Positions 18,811 to 28,815 are shown, counted from the stretch's first letter. The stretch: 64,000 nucleotides of DNA from Neobacillus massiliamazoniensis (GCF_001048695.1 NZ_CVRB01000004.1:496001-560000); one strand, 5' to 3'. Numbers and translations: made by a program. Notes: generated by a model from the letters alone, not told the origin.

Positions 18811-20966
18811 GCATGCTTCACCTTTTTCGTAAGTTCTGGATATTCTATTCGGGAATGAAAAATTCCTGTTAAGGTCTCACATAGACTGTGAGTGACCATA
18901 TCAATTTCTTTTAATGTTAAGTCACATTCATTTAACTGGCCATCCTGAAGACGGTCTGCGACAATTTTTTTCACAAGTGATTCAATCAGCACTGGTGTAG
19001 GCTGCGAGAGAGAACGAACCGCTGCCTCGACACTATCGGCAATCCCAACAACCGCCGACTCCTTTGATTGGGCCTTCGGACCGGGATAACGATAATCTTC
19101 TTCTTTCGTATTCTCATCCGATTGCAGGGCCTTATGGTAAAAAAACTTTAGCAGGGTAGTCCCGTGATGCTGTTCAGCAATGTCGATTATTTCCTTTGGC
19201 ATTTGATATTTCTTTAAAATGGCAGAACCTTCTGTTACATGTGCAATAATAATACACGCGCTTTTATCTGGGGGCAGACGATCATGTGGATTATCAAGAT
19301 GCATTTGATTTTCGATAAAAAATTTAGGACGCTTTGTTTTTCCAATATCATGATAATAGCTGCCGACCCTTGCTAAAAGACCATTTGCACCAATCGCTTC
19401 ACAGGCAGATTCCGCTAAATTTGCAACCATCACACTATGATGATACGTGCCCGGTGCTTCCATTAATATTTTTCTTAAAAGCGGGTGATTCGGGTTCGAT
19501 AATTCAATCAGCCTAATAGTTGATAGTATTCCAAAACTTGCTTCAAAAAACGGTAATAATCCAATGGTTAAAACGGCAGAAGCAATCCCTGAAACGAGTC
19601 CCGTTAAGAAATAATATCCGTATTCTACACCAGAAAATTGACCATTTGGTAAAAACATCAATGCCCAGATCGTAAAAAGATTGACGACAGCAGTGAAAGA
19701 GCCCGCCTGCAAGATCTTGGATCTTTGATTATTATGGCTTAGGAATAAAATTCCCGCTAAAGCACTAAAGAGGATATAGATACCTTCTGAAAAATTAAGG
19801 GTTCCTGAAACCCCTTCATTGAAAACAATACTACCGCAGACCGCCAGAATAATCGACATAAGGATCGCTAACTTTTCATCAATTAATATCTTAATTAGCA
19901 TCCCAGCCATAGCTGCAGGGAAGAGATAAATAATCCCCGAATAATTAAAGATTTGCAGCAAACTAATAAGCTTTAAGATAAAAATAGACAAAATAAAGAT
20001 GATCCCAAATAAAAGTAAATACGTTTGTCTTTTTTCCGGCTGTTCCTTCATTTGATTAAAGTAATAATAGATGGCTGAAAGGATAATGATAACAAGAAAA
20101 GTTAAACCAATAAACGGCTTATAGAATAGTTGATTGTTTATTAAACCAACAAGCTTTAGTTGGCGGTAAATTTCCTTGCTAATCAATTTTCCTTCTTCGA
20201 CAATAATTTGACCTTGAAGAATTTTTACAGGTTCAACACTTCCTGCCGCCTGCTGACGTAGTTCCTCAGTGGCTACAGGATCATAAAATTCATTCTGAAC
20301 AACCGCGTATCTCCCCAGATTAATTGCAGCATCTTTCAAACCATCATTCAAGTTGGAATATTTTAATTCCTCCTCTACTTTTTTCTTTGCGTTTTCAACA
20401 TCATCTGCGGAAATTTTTTTGGTCATCACATTATTGATTGCCGTTACGGTTAAATCCTTTGCAGTTGACAATTCTTCTTTATTAGCTTGAACTAGGGCGA
20501 CAAAAACTTGATCCGTTAAATCCTTTGTAACCGTTGTCGTCAATTTTGCTTTTAGTTTAGCCACTTTTTCCGGAACAGTTGGTTCTGTGATAGAGGCAGT
20601 AGACGATGCCTGTTTTTTCATCTCATTTTTAATTTCATCATTTACTTCTGCCGCGGAATCAAAAATAGATGTAATCAAATCCACTCGATTTTGAGTATAC
20701 TCTTTTTTTAAAGTATAGACATCTTGGACCTGATCAGCAGCATCCTTTCGTTTCTGTTCGGTACTTTGTTTATCCTCTACAGTTATCGGTGACCGAATAG
20801 TTTTTTGTGCAATCGAAAACAAACTTAAATCCAATTTTTCAGGTTTCACATTACTAAACATTGCTGCAAATAAACAAATCCCCAAAACAAGAAAAAATAG
20901 TATACGAAAAATGGTAACATCAAGTAAATTCCGAATTCGAATAAAATATTGCTGTAGTCTTTCCAC
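18807..20966 (-). CDS. pgpH: 7TM-HD phosphodiesterase PgpH (YqfF), c-di-AMP hydrolase
   Basis: A membrane protein of about 719 residues. An N-terminal membrane anchor and extracellular 7TMR-HDED domain (to about residue 270) are followed by a seven-helix membrane domain (about 275-490) and a cytoplasmic HD domain with [26 protein letters not shown] and [10 protein letters not shown]. Family members degrade the second messenger c-di-AMP. The GTG at 20966, six bases after AGGAGG, is preferred over an ATG 24 bases upstream that would place the ribosome site inside the gene. It leads the pgpH-ybeY-dgkA group. Confidence 0.94.
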   Translation of the reverse strand: MERLQQYFIRIRNLLDVTIFRILFFLVLGICLFAAMFSNVKPEKLDLSLFSIAQKTIRSPITVEDKQSTEQKRKDAADQVQDVYTLKKEYTQNRVDLITSIFDSAAEVNDEIKNEMKKQASSTASITEPTVPEKVAKLKAKLTTTVTKDLTDQVFVALVQANKEELSTAKDLTVTAINNVMTKKISADDVENAKKKVEEELKYSNLNDGLKDAAINLGRYAVVQNEFYDPVATEELRQQAAGSVEPVKILQGQIIVEEGKLISKEIYRQLKLVGLINNQLFYKPFIGLTFLVIIILSAIYYYFNQMKEQPEKRQTYLLLFGIIFILSIFILKLISLLQIFNYSGIIYLFPAAMAGMLIKILIDEKLAILMSIILAVCGSIVFNEGVSGTLNFSEGIYILFSALAGILFLSHNNQRSKILQAGSFTAVVNLFTIWALMFLPNGQFSGVEYGYYFLTGLVSGIASAVLTIGLLPFFEASFGILSTIRLIELSNPNHPLLRKILMEAPGTYHHSVMVANLAESACEAIGANGLLARVGSYYHDIGKTKRPKFFIENQMHLDNPHDRLPPDKSACIIIAHVTEGSAILKKYQMPKEIIDIAEQHHGTTLLKFFYHKALQSDENTKEEDYRYPGPKAQSKESAVVGIADSVEAAVRSLSQPTPVLIESLVKKIVADRLQDGQLNECDLTLKEIDMVTHSLCETLTGIFHSRIEYPELTKKVKHA

Positions 20967-21117
20967 CTTAATCCTCCTATAACGGCCCATTGATTAACCA
21001 AGACTATAGAAACATGTTACTTGAGATGTATTTATGGGTATGCCTTCTCTTATTCGTCACACAATATAAGTAAAATGATAACAGTTTTCTCGAATAGTTT
21101 CACCTGAATCATTTGAT

Positions 21118-21262
21118 ATAAGAAAAGCGGAAGCGCCATGGACAGCCCTTACAGGCATAAAACACTACCAAAAAGAAGGCGCTTTTTGCCTTCATTTTGG
21201 TAGTGGCTTATGACCCGAAGGACTTGGCGCTGAAGCTGGACAATTCTCGAAGTCAATTTTTA
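21118..21262 (+). repeat. dispersed hairpin element, AAGAAAAGCGGAAGCGCC...GAGCTGGACAATTCTCGAAG family
   Basis: Starts AAGAAAAGCGGAAGCGCC and ends GCTGGACAATTCTCGAAG. Inside, CACTACCAAAA...TTTTGGTAGTG and AAGGCG...CGCTTTTTGCCTT form a long hairpin. It shares both ends with 35757-35962 and 58150-58380. Apart from it and the phoH terminator, the gap 20967-21331 shows nothing recognisable. Confidence 0.75.
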
Positions 21263-21279
21263 TACTTTCTGGTCCTATG

Positions 21280-21312
21280 AAAAAGGGATAAACCACGATT
21301 TAGTTTACCCCG
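21280..21312 (-). terminator. intrinsic terminator of phoH
   Basis: GGGGTAAAC/GTTTATCCC on the minus strand followed by TTTTTC, 20 bases after the phoH stop. Confidence 0.7.
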
Positions 21313-21331
21313 TTCATTTCTACATTCATTT

Positions 21332-22294
21332 TTAATTTGTTATTTTCTCATAGGCTTCAATAATTTTGCCTACAAGCGGGTGTCGAACAACATCACTTTG
21401 CTCTAAGAACACAAATGAAATCCCGTTGACATTTTGTAGGATCATTTCAGCCTCGACCAACCCAGACTTTGACCCTTTTGGGAGGTCAATTTGCGTTCGG
21501 TCACCAGTAATAACCATTTTCGAACCGAAGCCAAGTCTGGTTAAAAACATCTTCATTTGAGCATGAGTTGTATTTTGCGCTTCGTCCAAAATGACAAAGG
21601 CATCATCCAAAGTACGTCCTCGCATATATGCAAGTGGAGCGATTTCAATGGTTCCGCGCTCAAGTAATCGCTGCGTATGTTCAACACCTAGGACATCATG
21701 AAGGGCATCATACAAAGGCCTTAAATACGGGTCAACCTTTTCTTTTAAATCTCCCGGAAGAAATCCTAAGCTCTCTCCTGCTTCAACAGCTGGCCTTGTT
21801 AAAATAATTCTCTTTACCTGTCCATTTCTAAGAGCGTTGACCCCCATTACAACGGCAAGATAGGTTTTTCCAGTTCCTGCAGGGCCAATTCCAAAAACAA
21901 GGTCATTATTCTTAATGGACATAACATAATGTCTTTGACCTAGTGTTTTTATTCGAATTGTTTTTCCTTTAGCAGTTTTGCCTATTTCCTCATCGTATAA
22001 ATGAACAAAATAATCGAGCGTACCTTTTTGCGCCATTTGGATGGCATAAAGAACATCCCTTTGGCTAACTCCAATACCTTTTCGGATTAAAACCATCAGT
22101 TTCTCAAGAATTTGGCCGACAAGCTCAACTTTAGCCTCTTCACCTGATAAACTAACCGATTCACCTCTTGTAACAATTGAAACCGCCAGTTCTTGTTCAA
22201 TTATTTTTAAATTTGAATCCGAGTTCCCAAAAAGGGCAATAGCCTCAGCTGGATTTTCTAGCTGCAATTTTATGGTTATTAGCTTATCTGTCAT
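21332..22294 (-). CDS. phoH: PhoH-like ATPase
   Basis: 320 residues. An N-terminal KH-like part is followed by a P-loop NTPase with Walker A GPAGTGKT and Walker B AFVILDEAQN; GFLPGDLKEKVDPYLRPL is the family signature. PhoH proteins are RNA-associated ATPases of uncertain role. The start overlaps the yqfD stop by 4 bases (ATGA), giving translational coupling in a yqfC-yqfD-phoH operon. Confidence 0.94.
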   Translation of the reverse strand: MTDKLITIKLQLENPAEAIALFGNSDSNLKIIEQELAVSIVTRGESVSLSGEEAKVELVGQILEKLMVLIRKGIGVSQRDVLYAIQMAQKGTLDYFVHLYDEEIGKTAKGKTIRIKTLGQRHYVMSIKNNDLVFGIGPAGTGKTYLAVVMGVNALRNGQVKRIILTRPAVEAGESLGFLPGDLKEKVDPYLRPLYDALHDVLGVEHTQRLLERGTIEIAPLAYMRGRTLDDAFVILDEAQNTTHAQMKMFLTRLGFGSKMVITGDRTQIDLPKGSKSGLVEAEMILQNVNGISFVFLEQSDVVRHPLVGKIIEAYEKITN

Positions 22295-23484
22295 TCATGA
22301 GTCTCCTTGGATATCGGTTGTCCGACAGCAATATTTTCGTATATCTTAAAGTGAATATCTAGTATAACTTTACCATTTTCAATTGCTTTGTGTAAAATTT
22401 TTTCATCTTTAATGATAGCATCTTCATCTAATTTGCTTTTTATTTCTTTTCTCGCTAGTTCAAGGGCTTGTTCTTCTGCCTCTTTATTTGTATAAGTCCT
22501 TTGGATATCTTCCCGTTCACGAATGGTTGTTTCTACATAAGAAATCGGTAGATTCCATTTTAAGAAATGAATCTTATGTTCGTTTCGTTCCGTTTCAAAT
22601 TTCTTAAATTTTGGCTTTCCAAATCCCCAAATGGGTATATCAAGTTGTCCAATCAGTAACGATTGTTTCCGTTTTTCCTCACCACTAAACACCTTAAAGT
22701 CTGTCTGTAAAGGCAGATTAACGCGGCTTGTGTACCACGTTTCTCCCCAAACCTCCCCTTTAGCTGCAACATATTCTATATGATCTCCACTTCCAATTTG
22801 GCCTGATACAAGCGTTTGTCCCTGTTCTACATAATCAAGACGATTGACAAGCGGCTGCCCCTTTTCAACATACATATCCACAATATGAGCCTTCTTTTTG
22901 GCGATGAGATTCCTTGGTGTAAGTACCTCCGGCTTTTTCGGTTCGTTTTTTTCAACTACTTGAAAGTGATAGGTTGTCCCGTTTAAATCCACACCCACCC
23001 AGGTGAGATTTTGAATATTATTTGTTAACTTTCGTTGAATGGACTCGACATTATCGACGAAAAACTGCAGCTTTCCAATTTTCACACCCATCTTGTCCAA
23101 TTCTTTGCGAATCTGATACTCTGTTTGCGGCTTTGCCCCACTAATTTCAATTCCCCAAATCACATTAGATAAAAGAAGTATGATCATAAAAAAAACGAAA
23201 GCTCCAATTAAAAAACCGCTGTTTTTTAATAGCCTTTTTTGTAAAAAGGGTACTCCCTTCCGTTGCAAAAATGAAATCTTACATTCACTTTTCCTGGAAA
23301 AATGCCTAATCCTTTTGGCATCCTGTAGTCTCATTTTAAACGTGATCGTTTCAGTCCCGTGGCGTTTGACATTCCAAATATAAAGGCCATTTCTTGTCAG
23401 GGTATTTAAAAAACGTTCAATCCCTCTCCCTGAAACTTTGACTGTTACCCTACCAAATAAAAATTCAATCCATTGGTTTTTCAT
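22291..23484 (-). CDS. yqfD: sporulation protein YqfD
   Basis: 397 residues with one membrane segment at about 92-112 (FLIGAFVFFMIILLLSNVIW) separating a short basic N-terminal domain from a large extracytoplasmic domain. Family members are SigE-dependent in B. subtilis; the molecular role is not established. CCAGGAGGCACAAA precedes the ATG, which overlaps yqfC. Confidence 0.9.
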   Translation of the reverse strand: MKNQWIEFLFGRVTVKVSGRGIERFLNTLTRNGLYIWNVKRHGTETITFKMRLQDAKRIRHFSRKSECKISFLQRKGVPFLQKRLLKNSGFLIGAFVFFMIILLLSNVIWGIEISGAKPQTEYQIRKELDKMGVKIGKLQFFVDNVESIQRKLTNNIQNLTWVGVDLNGTTYHFQVVEKNEPKKPEVLTPRNLIAKKKAHIVDMYVEKGQPLVNRLDYVEQGQTLVSGQIGSGDHIEYVAAKGEVWGETWYTSRVNLPLQTDFKVFSGEEKRKQSLLIGQLDIPIWGFGKPKFKKFETERNEHKIHFLKWNLPISYVETTIREREDIQRTYTNKEAEEQALELARKEIKSKLDEDAIIKDEKILHKAIENGKVILDIHFKIYENIAVGQPISKETHE

Positions 23485-23783
23485 TTTGTGCCTCCTGGGT
23501 TTTCATTTAAATAAATTACCTGATCAATTTTTCCTTCGAGCAAAATTTCTTCAGGTAAAATCGTTTTAATGACAAAGGCTTGCCCTTTTATGAGCAATTG
23601 ACCTTGCTTTAGCAGTAAACGTAGCTCTTTATCGGTGAAGGCAAGCAGGCCCCGGTGATTTTCGATATAAATATGAATTTGTCCAATCATGGTAATGCGG
23701 GGTAAATCCATCATGACATCTTGAGGAAGATTCATTTTTTGTGCCATCCAGCTTCGGACTCTTAATCCCCATTTTTTTGCCAT
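23481..23783 (-). CDS. yqfC: sporulation protein YqfC
   Basis: A 100-residue YabP/YqfC family protein (WMAQKMNLPQDVMMDLPRIT, IYIENHRGLLAFTDKELRL). Partner gene of yqfD and SigE-regulated in B. subtilis. Its only visible ribosome site (AAGGGGG) lies in the 3' arm of the perfect terminator hairpin at 23790-23833, ten bases before the ATG. Confidence 0.9.
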   Translation of the reverse strand: MAKKWGLRVRSWMAQKMNLPQDVMMDLPRITMIGQIHIYIENHRGLLAFTDKELRLLLKQGQLLIKGQAFVIKTILPEEILLEGKIDQVIYLNENPGGTK

Positions 23784-23789
23784 AAAAAA

Positions 23790-23833
23790 AGAACCCCCTT
23801 TTATCTCATATTTATGAGATAAAAGGGGGTTCT
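23790..23833 (-). terminator. perfect 19-20 bp terminator hairpin abutting yqfC
   Basis: AGAACCCCCTTTTATCTCAT pairs with its exact complement around a short loop; seven Ts follow on the minus strand and run into the yqfC ATG. It would stop transcripts from the upstream gene (23880-24329), and its 3' arm holds the yqfC ribosome site. Confidence 0.9.
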
Positions 23834-23879
23834 AGCACATTTTTTTCCACCAGAAAGAACTTATAAAACGAAAGAATGC

Positions 23880-24329
23880 TTAGCCTTTTCTTGCAAAATG
23901 CGGCTTTCTTGAACGCGGTTGACCAAGAATTTCCGACCAAATAATTCCATTAATTAGGGCTTTTTTCTCTACATTCTCAGAAATAAAGTCTTTAACAGAC
24001 TCAGTCGTTACTTTTACTGGCTCTACAGTACTGATTTGATGTTGATCTATATATTCAGTAGGAATCATCGCTTCCGTTTCTTTTTTTATGTCATAATATT
24101 TTCTTTCCATGCTATCTTGCTCTACGGGGCGTAAATCTTCAATCTCCGCTTTATTTGCTGCTGTATTACCCGATGGAATCTTCTCTACTGACGGGTTGAA
24201 AAGCTTTTTAATATCCTCAAATTGATTGGGGATCATTGGTTTTCTTTCTGGCCCGCCTTTTGTTTGTTTTGCTTTACCAATAATAGACCAAATGAACCCA
24301 ACAATAATCAAGATAATTAATTTTTCCAA
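23880..24329 (-). CDS. hypothetical protein with N-terminal membrane anchor
   Basis: 149 residues, not recognised. The first 17 residues (MEKLIILIIVGFIWSII) form one membrane helix or signal anchor, followed by a basic GKAKQTKGG segment and a polar, acidic, probably disordered region. The C-terminus ends ILGQPRSRKPHFARKG. It follows floA by 40 bases in the same direction and is probably co-transcribed with it, suggesting a membrane-associated role, but nothing specific can be claimed. I do not recall an equivalent in B. subtilis. Confidence 0.75.
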   Translation of the reverse strand: MEKLIILIIVGFIWSIIGKAKQTKGGPERKPMIPNQFEDIKKLFNPSVEKIPSGNTAANKAEIEDLRPVEQDSMERKYYDIKKETEAMIPTEYIDQHQISTVEPVKVTTESVKDFISENVEKKALINGIIWSEILGQPRSRKPHFARKG

Positions 24330-24369
24330 TTATCCACCCTCCCTTAATAATATGTTCGAATGGAGTTTT

Positions 24370-25359
24370 CTATTTATCGTCTTTTTTGTCATTTGATAAT
24401 TTTCCGATTGAATCCCTCATATCCGTATCAGCTGAAATATTCTTGAAATTCATATAATCCATTACACCGATATTCCCGGATTTTAGCGCTTCAGCCATTG
24501 CAAGAGGAACCTCTGCTTCTGCCTCTACAACTTTCGCTCTCATTTCTTGTACTTTTGCTTTCATCTCTTGTTCTGTTGCAACCGCCATCGCCCGGCGTTC
24601 TTCCGCCTTTGCTTGGGCAATTTTTTTATCAGCCTCAGCTTGCTCTGTTTGAAGCTCAGCTCCAATGTTTTTACCGACATCCACATCAGCTATATCGATC
24701 GAAAGAATTTCGAAGGCCGTACCCGCATCGAGACCCTTTGATAATACCGTTTGTGAGATTAAGTCCGGTTTTTCAAGCACCTTGAAATGGCTGTCCGCTG
24801 AACCAATGGTAGATACAACCCCTTCACCAACACGAGCAATAACAGTTTCTTCACCAGCACCACCGACAAGACGATCAATATTTGCCCTAACGGTAATTCT
24901 TGCTTTGACCTTTACTTCAATACCATTCATAGCAACACCTGGAATAAATGGCGTCTCAATTACTTTTGGATTGACACTCATTTGCACCGCCTGCAAGACA
25001 TCACGCCCCGCTAAATCAATGGCAGCACCTCGTTCAAATGAAAGTTCAATATTTGCGCGATGAGCAGCAATCAACGCATTTACCACCCGATCTACATTCC
25101 CTCCAGCTAAATAATGGCTTTCCAGTTGGTTGGTTGTCACATTTAAGCCTGCTTTGTGTGCTTTAATAAGCGGGTTAATAACTCTGCTTGGCGTTACCCT
25201 TCTTAACCTCATCCCAATCAATGTAAAAATACTTACACGTACACCAGCTGCTAACGCTGAAATCCAAAGCATGACCGGTACAAAAGACAGTAATACACCT
25301 AAAAAAATTAATGCAACAATGACAATCGCAATAATAAATATTGTTCCATCTGTTAACAT
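24370..25359 (-). CDS. floA: flotillin-like protein FloA
   Basis: A scaffold of functional membrane microdomains. 329 residues: an N-terminal hairpin membrane region (about 5-45), an SPFH/PHB-like domain, and a long Ala/Glu-rich coiled coil (about 225-290: [20 protein letters not shown]). Matches B. subtilis YqfA. GAGGGGG lies upstream of the ATG. It forms a pair with the NfeD-type gene just upstream, the usual flotillin/NfeD arrangement. Confidence 0.95.
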   Translation of the reverse strand: MLTDGTIFIIAIVIVALIFLGVLLSFVPVMLWISALAAGVRVSIFTLIGMRLRRVTPSRVINPLIKAHKAGLNVTTNQLESHYLAGGNVDRVVNALIAAHRANIELSFERGAAIDLAGRDVLQAVQMSVNPKVIETPFIPGVAMNGIEVKVKARITVRANIDRLVGGAGEETVIARVGEGVVSTIGSADSHFKVLEKPDLISQTVLSKGLDAGTAFEILSIDIADVDVGKNIGAELQTEQAEADKKIAQAKAEERRAMAVATEQEMKAKVQEMRAKVVEAEAEVPLAMAEALKSGNIGVMDYMNFKNISADTDMRDSIGKLSNDKKDDK

Positions 25360-25378
25360 TTTTTACCCCCTCAAGAAT

Positions 25379-26014
25379 TTACTTTACTTCTCTAACTACA
25401 ATCCTAGCTCCTTCAACCTTAATGACCTTAACTTTTGCGTTTTGGCCAATAAATCCTCCTTCACTCACCACATCGATCCGTTCCCCATTTATCATGATGG
25501 TACCGGCTGGTCGTAAAATGCTTAAAGCTGTCCCCTCCAATCCTAAGAGGTCGGTTCGATTGATATTAGATACATACCCATCTTCTTTTCTGGCAGAATC
25601 AAACAAAACCATTTTACTAAATAAAACAAGCTTTTTATCAAAAATTCTTACCATGATAAAGAAGGCGAGAATGGATAAAAACAGGGCAATGAAAATCGAA
25701 ATACCAATCTGCACGGCATTTCCGCCTGCTAAAAACAGACTTAAAATGAGAGCGGTAACCCCCAGAGTTCCAGCAATCGCTCCCGGTAAAAAAAACTCCA
25801 AAAAGATTAAAACAATTCCAACTACAAATAAAACAAGAGTTTCTACACCGGCATAGCCTGCTTTAAAGTGTCCATAAAAAAATAAAAGCAATGCGAGTGT
25901 TCCAATCGAACCAGGAACCCCAAATTTGGGTGAAAAAAGCTCTAGTACCATACAAATTCCGGCAATCGATAAAAGGACAGTGACGACAATCGGGTCGGTA
26001 AGAAATTCAATCAT
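25379..26014 (-). CDS. yqeZ: NfeD family membrane protein, short form (YqeZ-like)
   Basis: 211 residues from the ATG at 26014 (AGGGGG eight bases upstream; a TTG 33 bases earlier is rejected). Several membrane helices (about 5-25, 30-50, 55-72, 75-110) are followed by a C-terminal OB-like domain (LLGLEGTALSILRPAGTIMI). B. subtilis YqeZ is about twice as long, with an N-terminal ClpP-like protease domain that is absent here. NfeD proteins partner flotillins; floA follows by 20 bases. Confidence 0.85.
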   Translation of the reverse strand: MIEFLTDPIVVTVLLSIAGICMVLELFSPKFGVPGSIGTLALLLFFYGHFKAGYAGVETLVLFVVGIVLIFLEFFLPGAIAGTLGVTALILSLFLAGGNAVQIGISIFIALFLSILAFFIMVRIFDKKLVLFSKMVLFDSARKEDGYVSNINRTDLLGLEGTALSILRPAGTIMINGERIDVVSEGGFIGQNAKVKVIKVEGARIVVREVK

Positions 26015-26100
26015 TCGGCTTCCCCCTTCTTTCACTAAATCCGACAATAATTATTACGTTGAAAGGCAAATTAAGTTTCACAATTTAAAAAAAATTATAT

Positions 26101-26132
26101 AAAAAGACTACTGGCAAAATCGCCAGTAGCCC
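26101..26132 (-). terminator. intrinsic terminator of yqeY
   Basis: GGCTACTGGC/GCCAGTAGTC with a GATTTT loop, followed by TTTTTA on the minus strand. Confidence 0.8.
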
Positions 26133-26146
26133 TGATGTAAGAATAT

Positions 26147-26593
26147 TTATGAAAGGTGTTGTTGTACAAATTTATTTACAAGTGATCCATCAGCTTTACC
26201 TTTTACTTTAGGCATAATTGCAGCCATCACTTTTCCCATTTCCGCTTTTGATTTTGCACCGACTTCAGAAATTGTTTGTTTAACAATTTCTAACAACTCT
26301 TCTTCAGAAAGCTGTTTCGGTAAATACAGTTCGAGAATCGAAATTTCTGTATGCAATTTATCAACCAAGTCTTGACGACCTGCTTTATCAAATTCATGGA
26401 GGGAGTCTTTGCGTTGTTTTACTTCGCGAGATAGGATTGTTAGCTCTTCATCTTCGGAAAGTTCCTTTTTGCCAAGCTTAATCGCTTCATTCTGCAAAGA
26501 GGCTTTTACCATCCGAATAACAGAGAGCTTGTCTTTTTCCTTGTTTTTCATCGCTTGTTTCATGTCATTATTTAAACGCTCGAGAAGACTCAT
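26147..26593 (-). CDS. yqeY: GatB/YqeY domain protein
   Basis: 148 residues beginning [18 protein letters not shown], with the conserved core [28 protein letters not shown] and [17 protein letters not shown]. It resembles the tail domain of GatB and is thought to bind tRNA; its role is unproven. The ATG at 26593 follows GAGGGTG. It is 13 bases downstream of rpsU and probably shares its transcript, as in B. subtilis. Confidence 0.93.
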   Translation of the reverse strand: MSLLERLNNDMKQAMKNKEKDKLSVIRMVKASLQNEAIKLGKKELSEDEELTILSREVKQRKDSLHEFDKAGRQDLVDKLHTEISILELYLPKQLSEEELLEIVKQTISEVGAKSKAEMGKVMAAIMPKVKGKADGSLVNKFVQQHLS

Positions 26594-26606
26594 GTAATAC
26601 ACCCTC

Positions 26607-26780
26607 TTAAAACTTACGTTTTCTTGCTGCTTCAGACTTTTTCTTACGTTTTACACTTGGCTTTTCATAGAATTCGCGCTTTCTTGCCTCTTGCAAAGTA
26701 CCAGTTTTTGATACTGTACGTTTGAAGCGACGAAGAGCATCTTCAAGCGATTCGTTTTTACGAACAACGGTTTTAGACAT
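26607..26780 (-). CDS. rpsU: 30S ribosomal protein S21
   Basis: 57 residues: [20 protein letters not shown] start, then [20 protein letters not shown] and a basic tail. The length is exactly right for bS21. GGAGGGAGGG precedes the ATG at 26780; the longer frame upstream is ruled out by this site. Confidence 0.97.
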   Translation of the reverse strand: MSKTVVRKNESLEDALRRFKRTVSKTGTLQEARKREFYEKPSVKRKKKSEAARKRKF

Positions 26781-26998
26781 TCTCTTTCCCTCCCTCCGAA
26801 ACACAACACACTTACATACAATCCATGTACCTTGCAATTATAATATAACCTCGATATAAGGTCAACTATAATTGTCAATACAGAAACGACTTTCCAATTT
26901 TTTATGCAGAAAAATAGTGTTAATTTTTAAAATCAGGTATTTCATGTGGCATGTGCCCTCATGCAGAACCATAGAATGGAAATAAGGGGGCGTAAGAC

Positions 26999-27922
26999 AT
27001 GCTATACCTATTATTATTTGTTCTTTGTATTTTATTATTTATCTTTGGAATGACGATTATTAGATTCGGACTATTTAATATATCTGCTGAAAAATTAAGG
27101 GATTGGCTGATTACGTTAACAAGTTCACCTTTAAAAGGGATGGTAACAGGGACGTTAATTACAGCTCTCTTGCAAAGCAGTACGGCAGTGATGGTCATTA
27201 CGATTGGATTAATTTCAGCACGAATCATGACCTTTCCTCAATCCATTGGAATTATCTTAGGAACCAATATCGGAACTACCTTTAAAACAGAATTAATCAC
27301 GTTTAATATTGATGCCATTATAGTTCCATTGGCCGTATGTGGAGCATGCCTCATTCTTTTTAAAAATAGAAAAACACGAAGTATTGGAATGCTTCTGTTT
27401 GGAATCGCCTCTGTATTTACGGCAATGAAAGGATTTGAATTATTAGCACATCCTTTAACATCTATGAGCTTGATTCATCAATTTATTCTCTCCCTTAATA
27501 ACAATATATTCTTAAGTCTTTTAACTGGTACTGTCATAACTTCGATTATTCAATCAAGTACAGCAATGACCGGAATCGCCATGGGGTTTTTAACAGCTGG
27601 GCTCCTGAAGCTCGACGCCGGAATTGCTATTATGCTTGGTGCGAATATTGGAACTTGTATTACGGCCATTATTGCCTCTATTGGCGGGGGTAAGGAATCA
27701 AGGATGGCTGCATTTGCTCACGTTTGGCTAAATGTGTTTGGCGTTTTGGTATTTATCCCACTCATCCCATTCCTAAGTGAAAACGCTAATCTCTTGGCTA
27801 AGTATAAGGATGTTCAGTTGGCTCATATTAGTGTCATTTTTAATGTTGCCACTTCCGTTATGGTATTGCCGTTTGCTACAAAATTTGGGGAAATGATTGT
27901 ATATTTACACGGAAAAAAATAG
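26999..27922 (+). CDS. yqeW: Na/Pi cotransporter family protein YqeW
   Basis: 307 residues, almost entirely hydrophobic (about 8 helices). It has the two inverted NptA/PhoU-transporter repeats: ALLQSSTAVMVITIGL with GIILGTNIGTT, and IIQSSTAMTGIAMGF with MLGANIGTCITA. Probably sodium-driven phosphate or anion uptake; no PhoU-like C-terminal domain is present. AAGGGGGCG lies upstream of the ATG. It is divergent from rpsU and convergent with deoC. Confidence 0.9.
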   Translation: MLYLLLFVLCILLFIFGMTIIRFGLFNISAEKLRDWLITLTSSPLKGMVTGTLITALLQSSTAVMVITIGLISARIMTFPQSIGIILGTNIGTTFKTELITFNIDAIIVPLAVCGACLILFKNRKTRSIGMLLFGIASVFTAMKGFELLAHPLTSMSLIHQFILSLNNNIFLSLLTGTVITSIIQSSTAMTGIAMGFLTAGLLKLDAGIAIMLGANIGTCITAIIASIGGGKESRMAAFAHVWLNVFGVLVFIPLIPFLSENANLLAKYKDVQLAHISVIFNVATSVMVLPFATKFGEMIVYLHGKK

Positions 27923-28033
27923 CGAGGATGCCCCAAAAAAAAGTGTCAAGCCTTCAACCTACAATTAATAACACTTAATAAGCGGCTACATAGTAAGTGT
28001 TTAGTGAGAGGTCAGACCCTTTGGGGACATCCA
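27921..28033. terminator. long hairpin element between yqeW and deoC (GGATGTCCC family)
   Basis: GAGGATGCCCCAAA on the left pairs with TTTGGGGACATCC on the right; an inner arm GTGTCA/AAGTGTTTAG is also present. The interior words match 1139-1240. It lies between convergent stops, so it can terminate both genes. Confidence 0.7.
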
Positions 28034-28036
28034 CGT

Positions 28037-28711
28037 CTAATAAGAGGATGTAACGGTTTCCCCTTTTATAATAGCAACACTAGAGCTTGCACCAATCCTT
28101 GTGGCGCCGGATTCAATCATTTTTTTGGTATCTTCCGCGTTTCTAACACCACCAGAAGCTTTTACTCCGACATTAGGTCCAACCGTTTCCCTCATTAGCG
28201 CAATGTCGCTCACAGTCGCGCCACCACTTGAAAAACCGGTAGAAGTCTTCACAAAGTCAGCACCAGCCTTTACAGCAAGCTGGCAGGCTCGAATTTTTTC
28301 TTCCTTTGTTAACAGGCTTGTCTCAATAATGACTTTTGTTAGCGCTTTGCCTTTGGCAGCAGCAACGACCAAACGAATATCATTTTCCACCCATTCATCA
28401 TTTTGGTCCTTAAGGGCCCCAATATTAATGACCATATCCACTTCTTCAGCGCCATTCTCAATAGCATTTTTCGTTTCAAATGCTTTTGTTTCAGAGGTTG
28501 CCGCACCCAATGGGAACCCAATAACCGTACAAACTTTTACACCGCTATCCTTTAAAAGCTCCTTAGCCATACTTACCCAAACAGGGTTAACACAGACAGA
28601 GAAAAATTTATGTTCGCGTGCTTCTTGGCACAAAGTTTCAATTTGTTGTTTTGTAGCATCAGGCTTTAATAAAGTATGGTCAATCATGGCCGCAATATTT
28701 GTATTTTTCAA
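28037..28711 (-). CDS. deoC: deoxyribose-phosphate aldolase DeoC
   Basis: Cleaves 2-deoxyribose 5-phosphate to glyceraldehyde 3-phosphate and acetaldehyde in deoxynucleoside catabolism. A TIM barrel of 224 residues: [36 protein letters not shown] (proton-relay region), [17 protein letters not shown] (Schiff-base Lys) and [13 protein letters not shown] start is preceded by AAGGAGCG. In B. subtilis deoC (dra) is elsewhere with nupC and pdp; here it stands alone between yqeW and mtaB. Confidence 0.95.
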   Translation of the reverse strand: MKNTNIAAMIDHTLLKPDATKQQIETLCQEAREHKFFSVCVNPVWVSMAKELLKDSGVKVCTVIGFPLGAATSETKAFETKNAIENGAEEVDMVINIGALKDQNDEWVENDIRLVVAAAKGKALTKVIIETSLLTKEEKIRACQLAVKAGADFVKTSTGFSSGGATVSDIALMRETVGPNVGVKASGGVRNAEDTKKMIESGATRIGASSSVAIIKGETVTSSY

Positions 28712-28780
28712 TTTAAACGCTCCTTTCTACCTACGTAGTTGCAAGAAAAAAAGTTGCTGCTAAAGGATAGCATACCCACA

Positions 28781-28815
28781 AAAAATAAAAAAAGGACCTT
28801 TATTTTTAGGTCCTT
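28781..28815 (-). terminator. intrinsic terminator of mtaB
   Basis: AAGGACCT/AGGTCCTT with a TAAAAATA loop, then TTTTTTTATTTTTTG on the minus strand; the stem reaches the mtaB stop codon. Confidence 0.8.

Noticed and set aside
24498..25063. Plus-strand frames opposite floA
   Set aside because: Shadow of the Ala-rich FloA coiled coil; no ribosome site.
25341..25856. 171-codon plus-strand frame opposite yqeZ
   Set aside because: Antisense shadow of a real membrane protein gene; Thr/Lys-rich with no recognisable domain.
28101..28763. 220-codon plus-strand frame opposite deoC
   Set aside because: Antisense shadow of deoC, which has all catalytic motifs.
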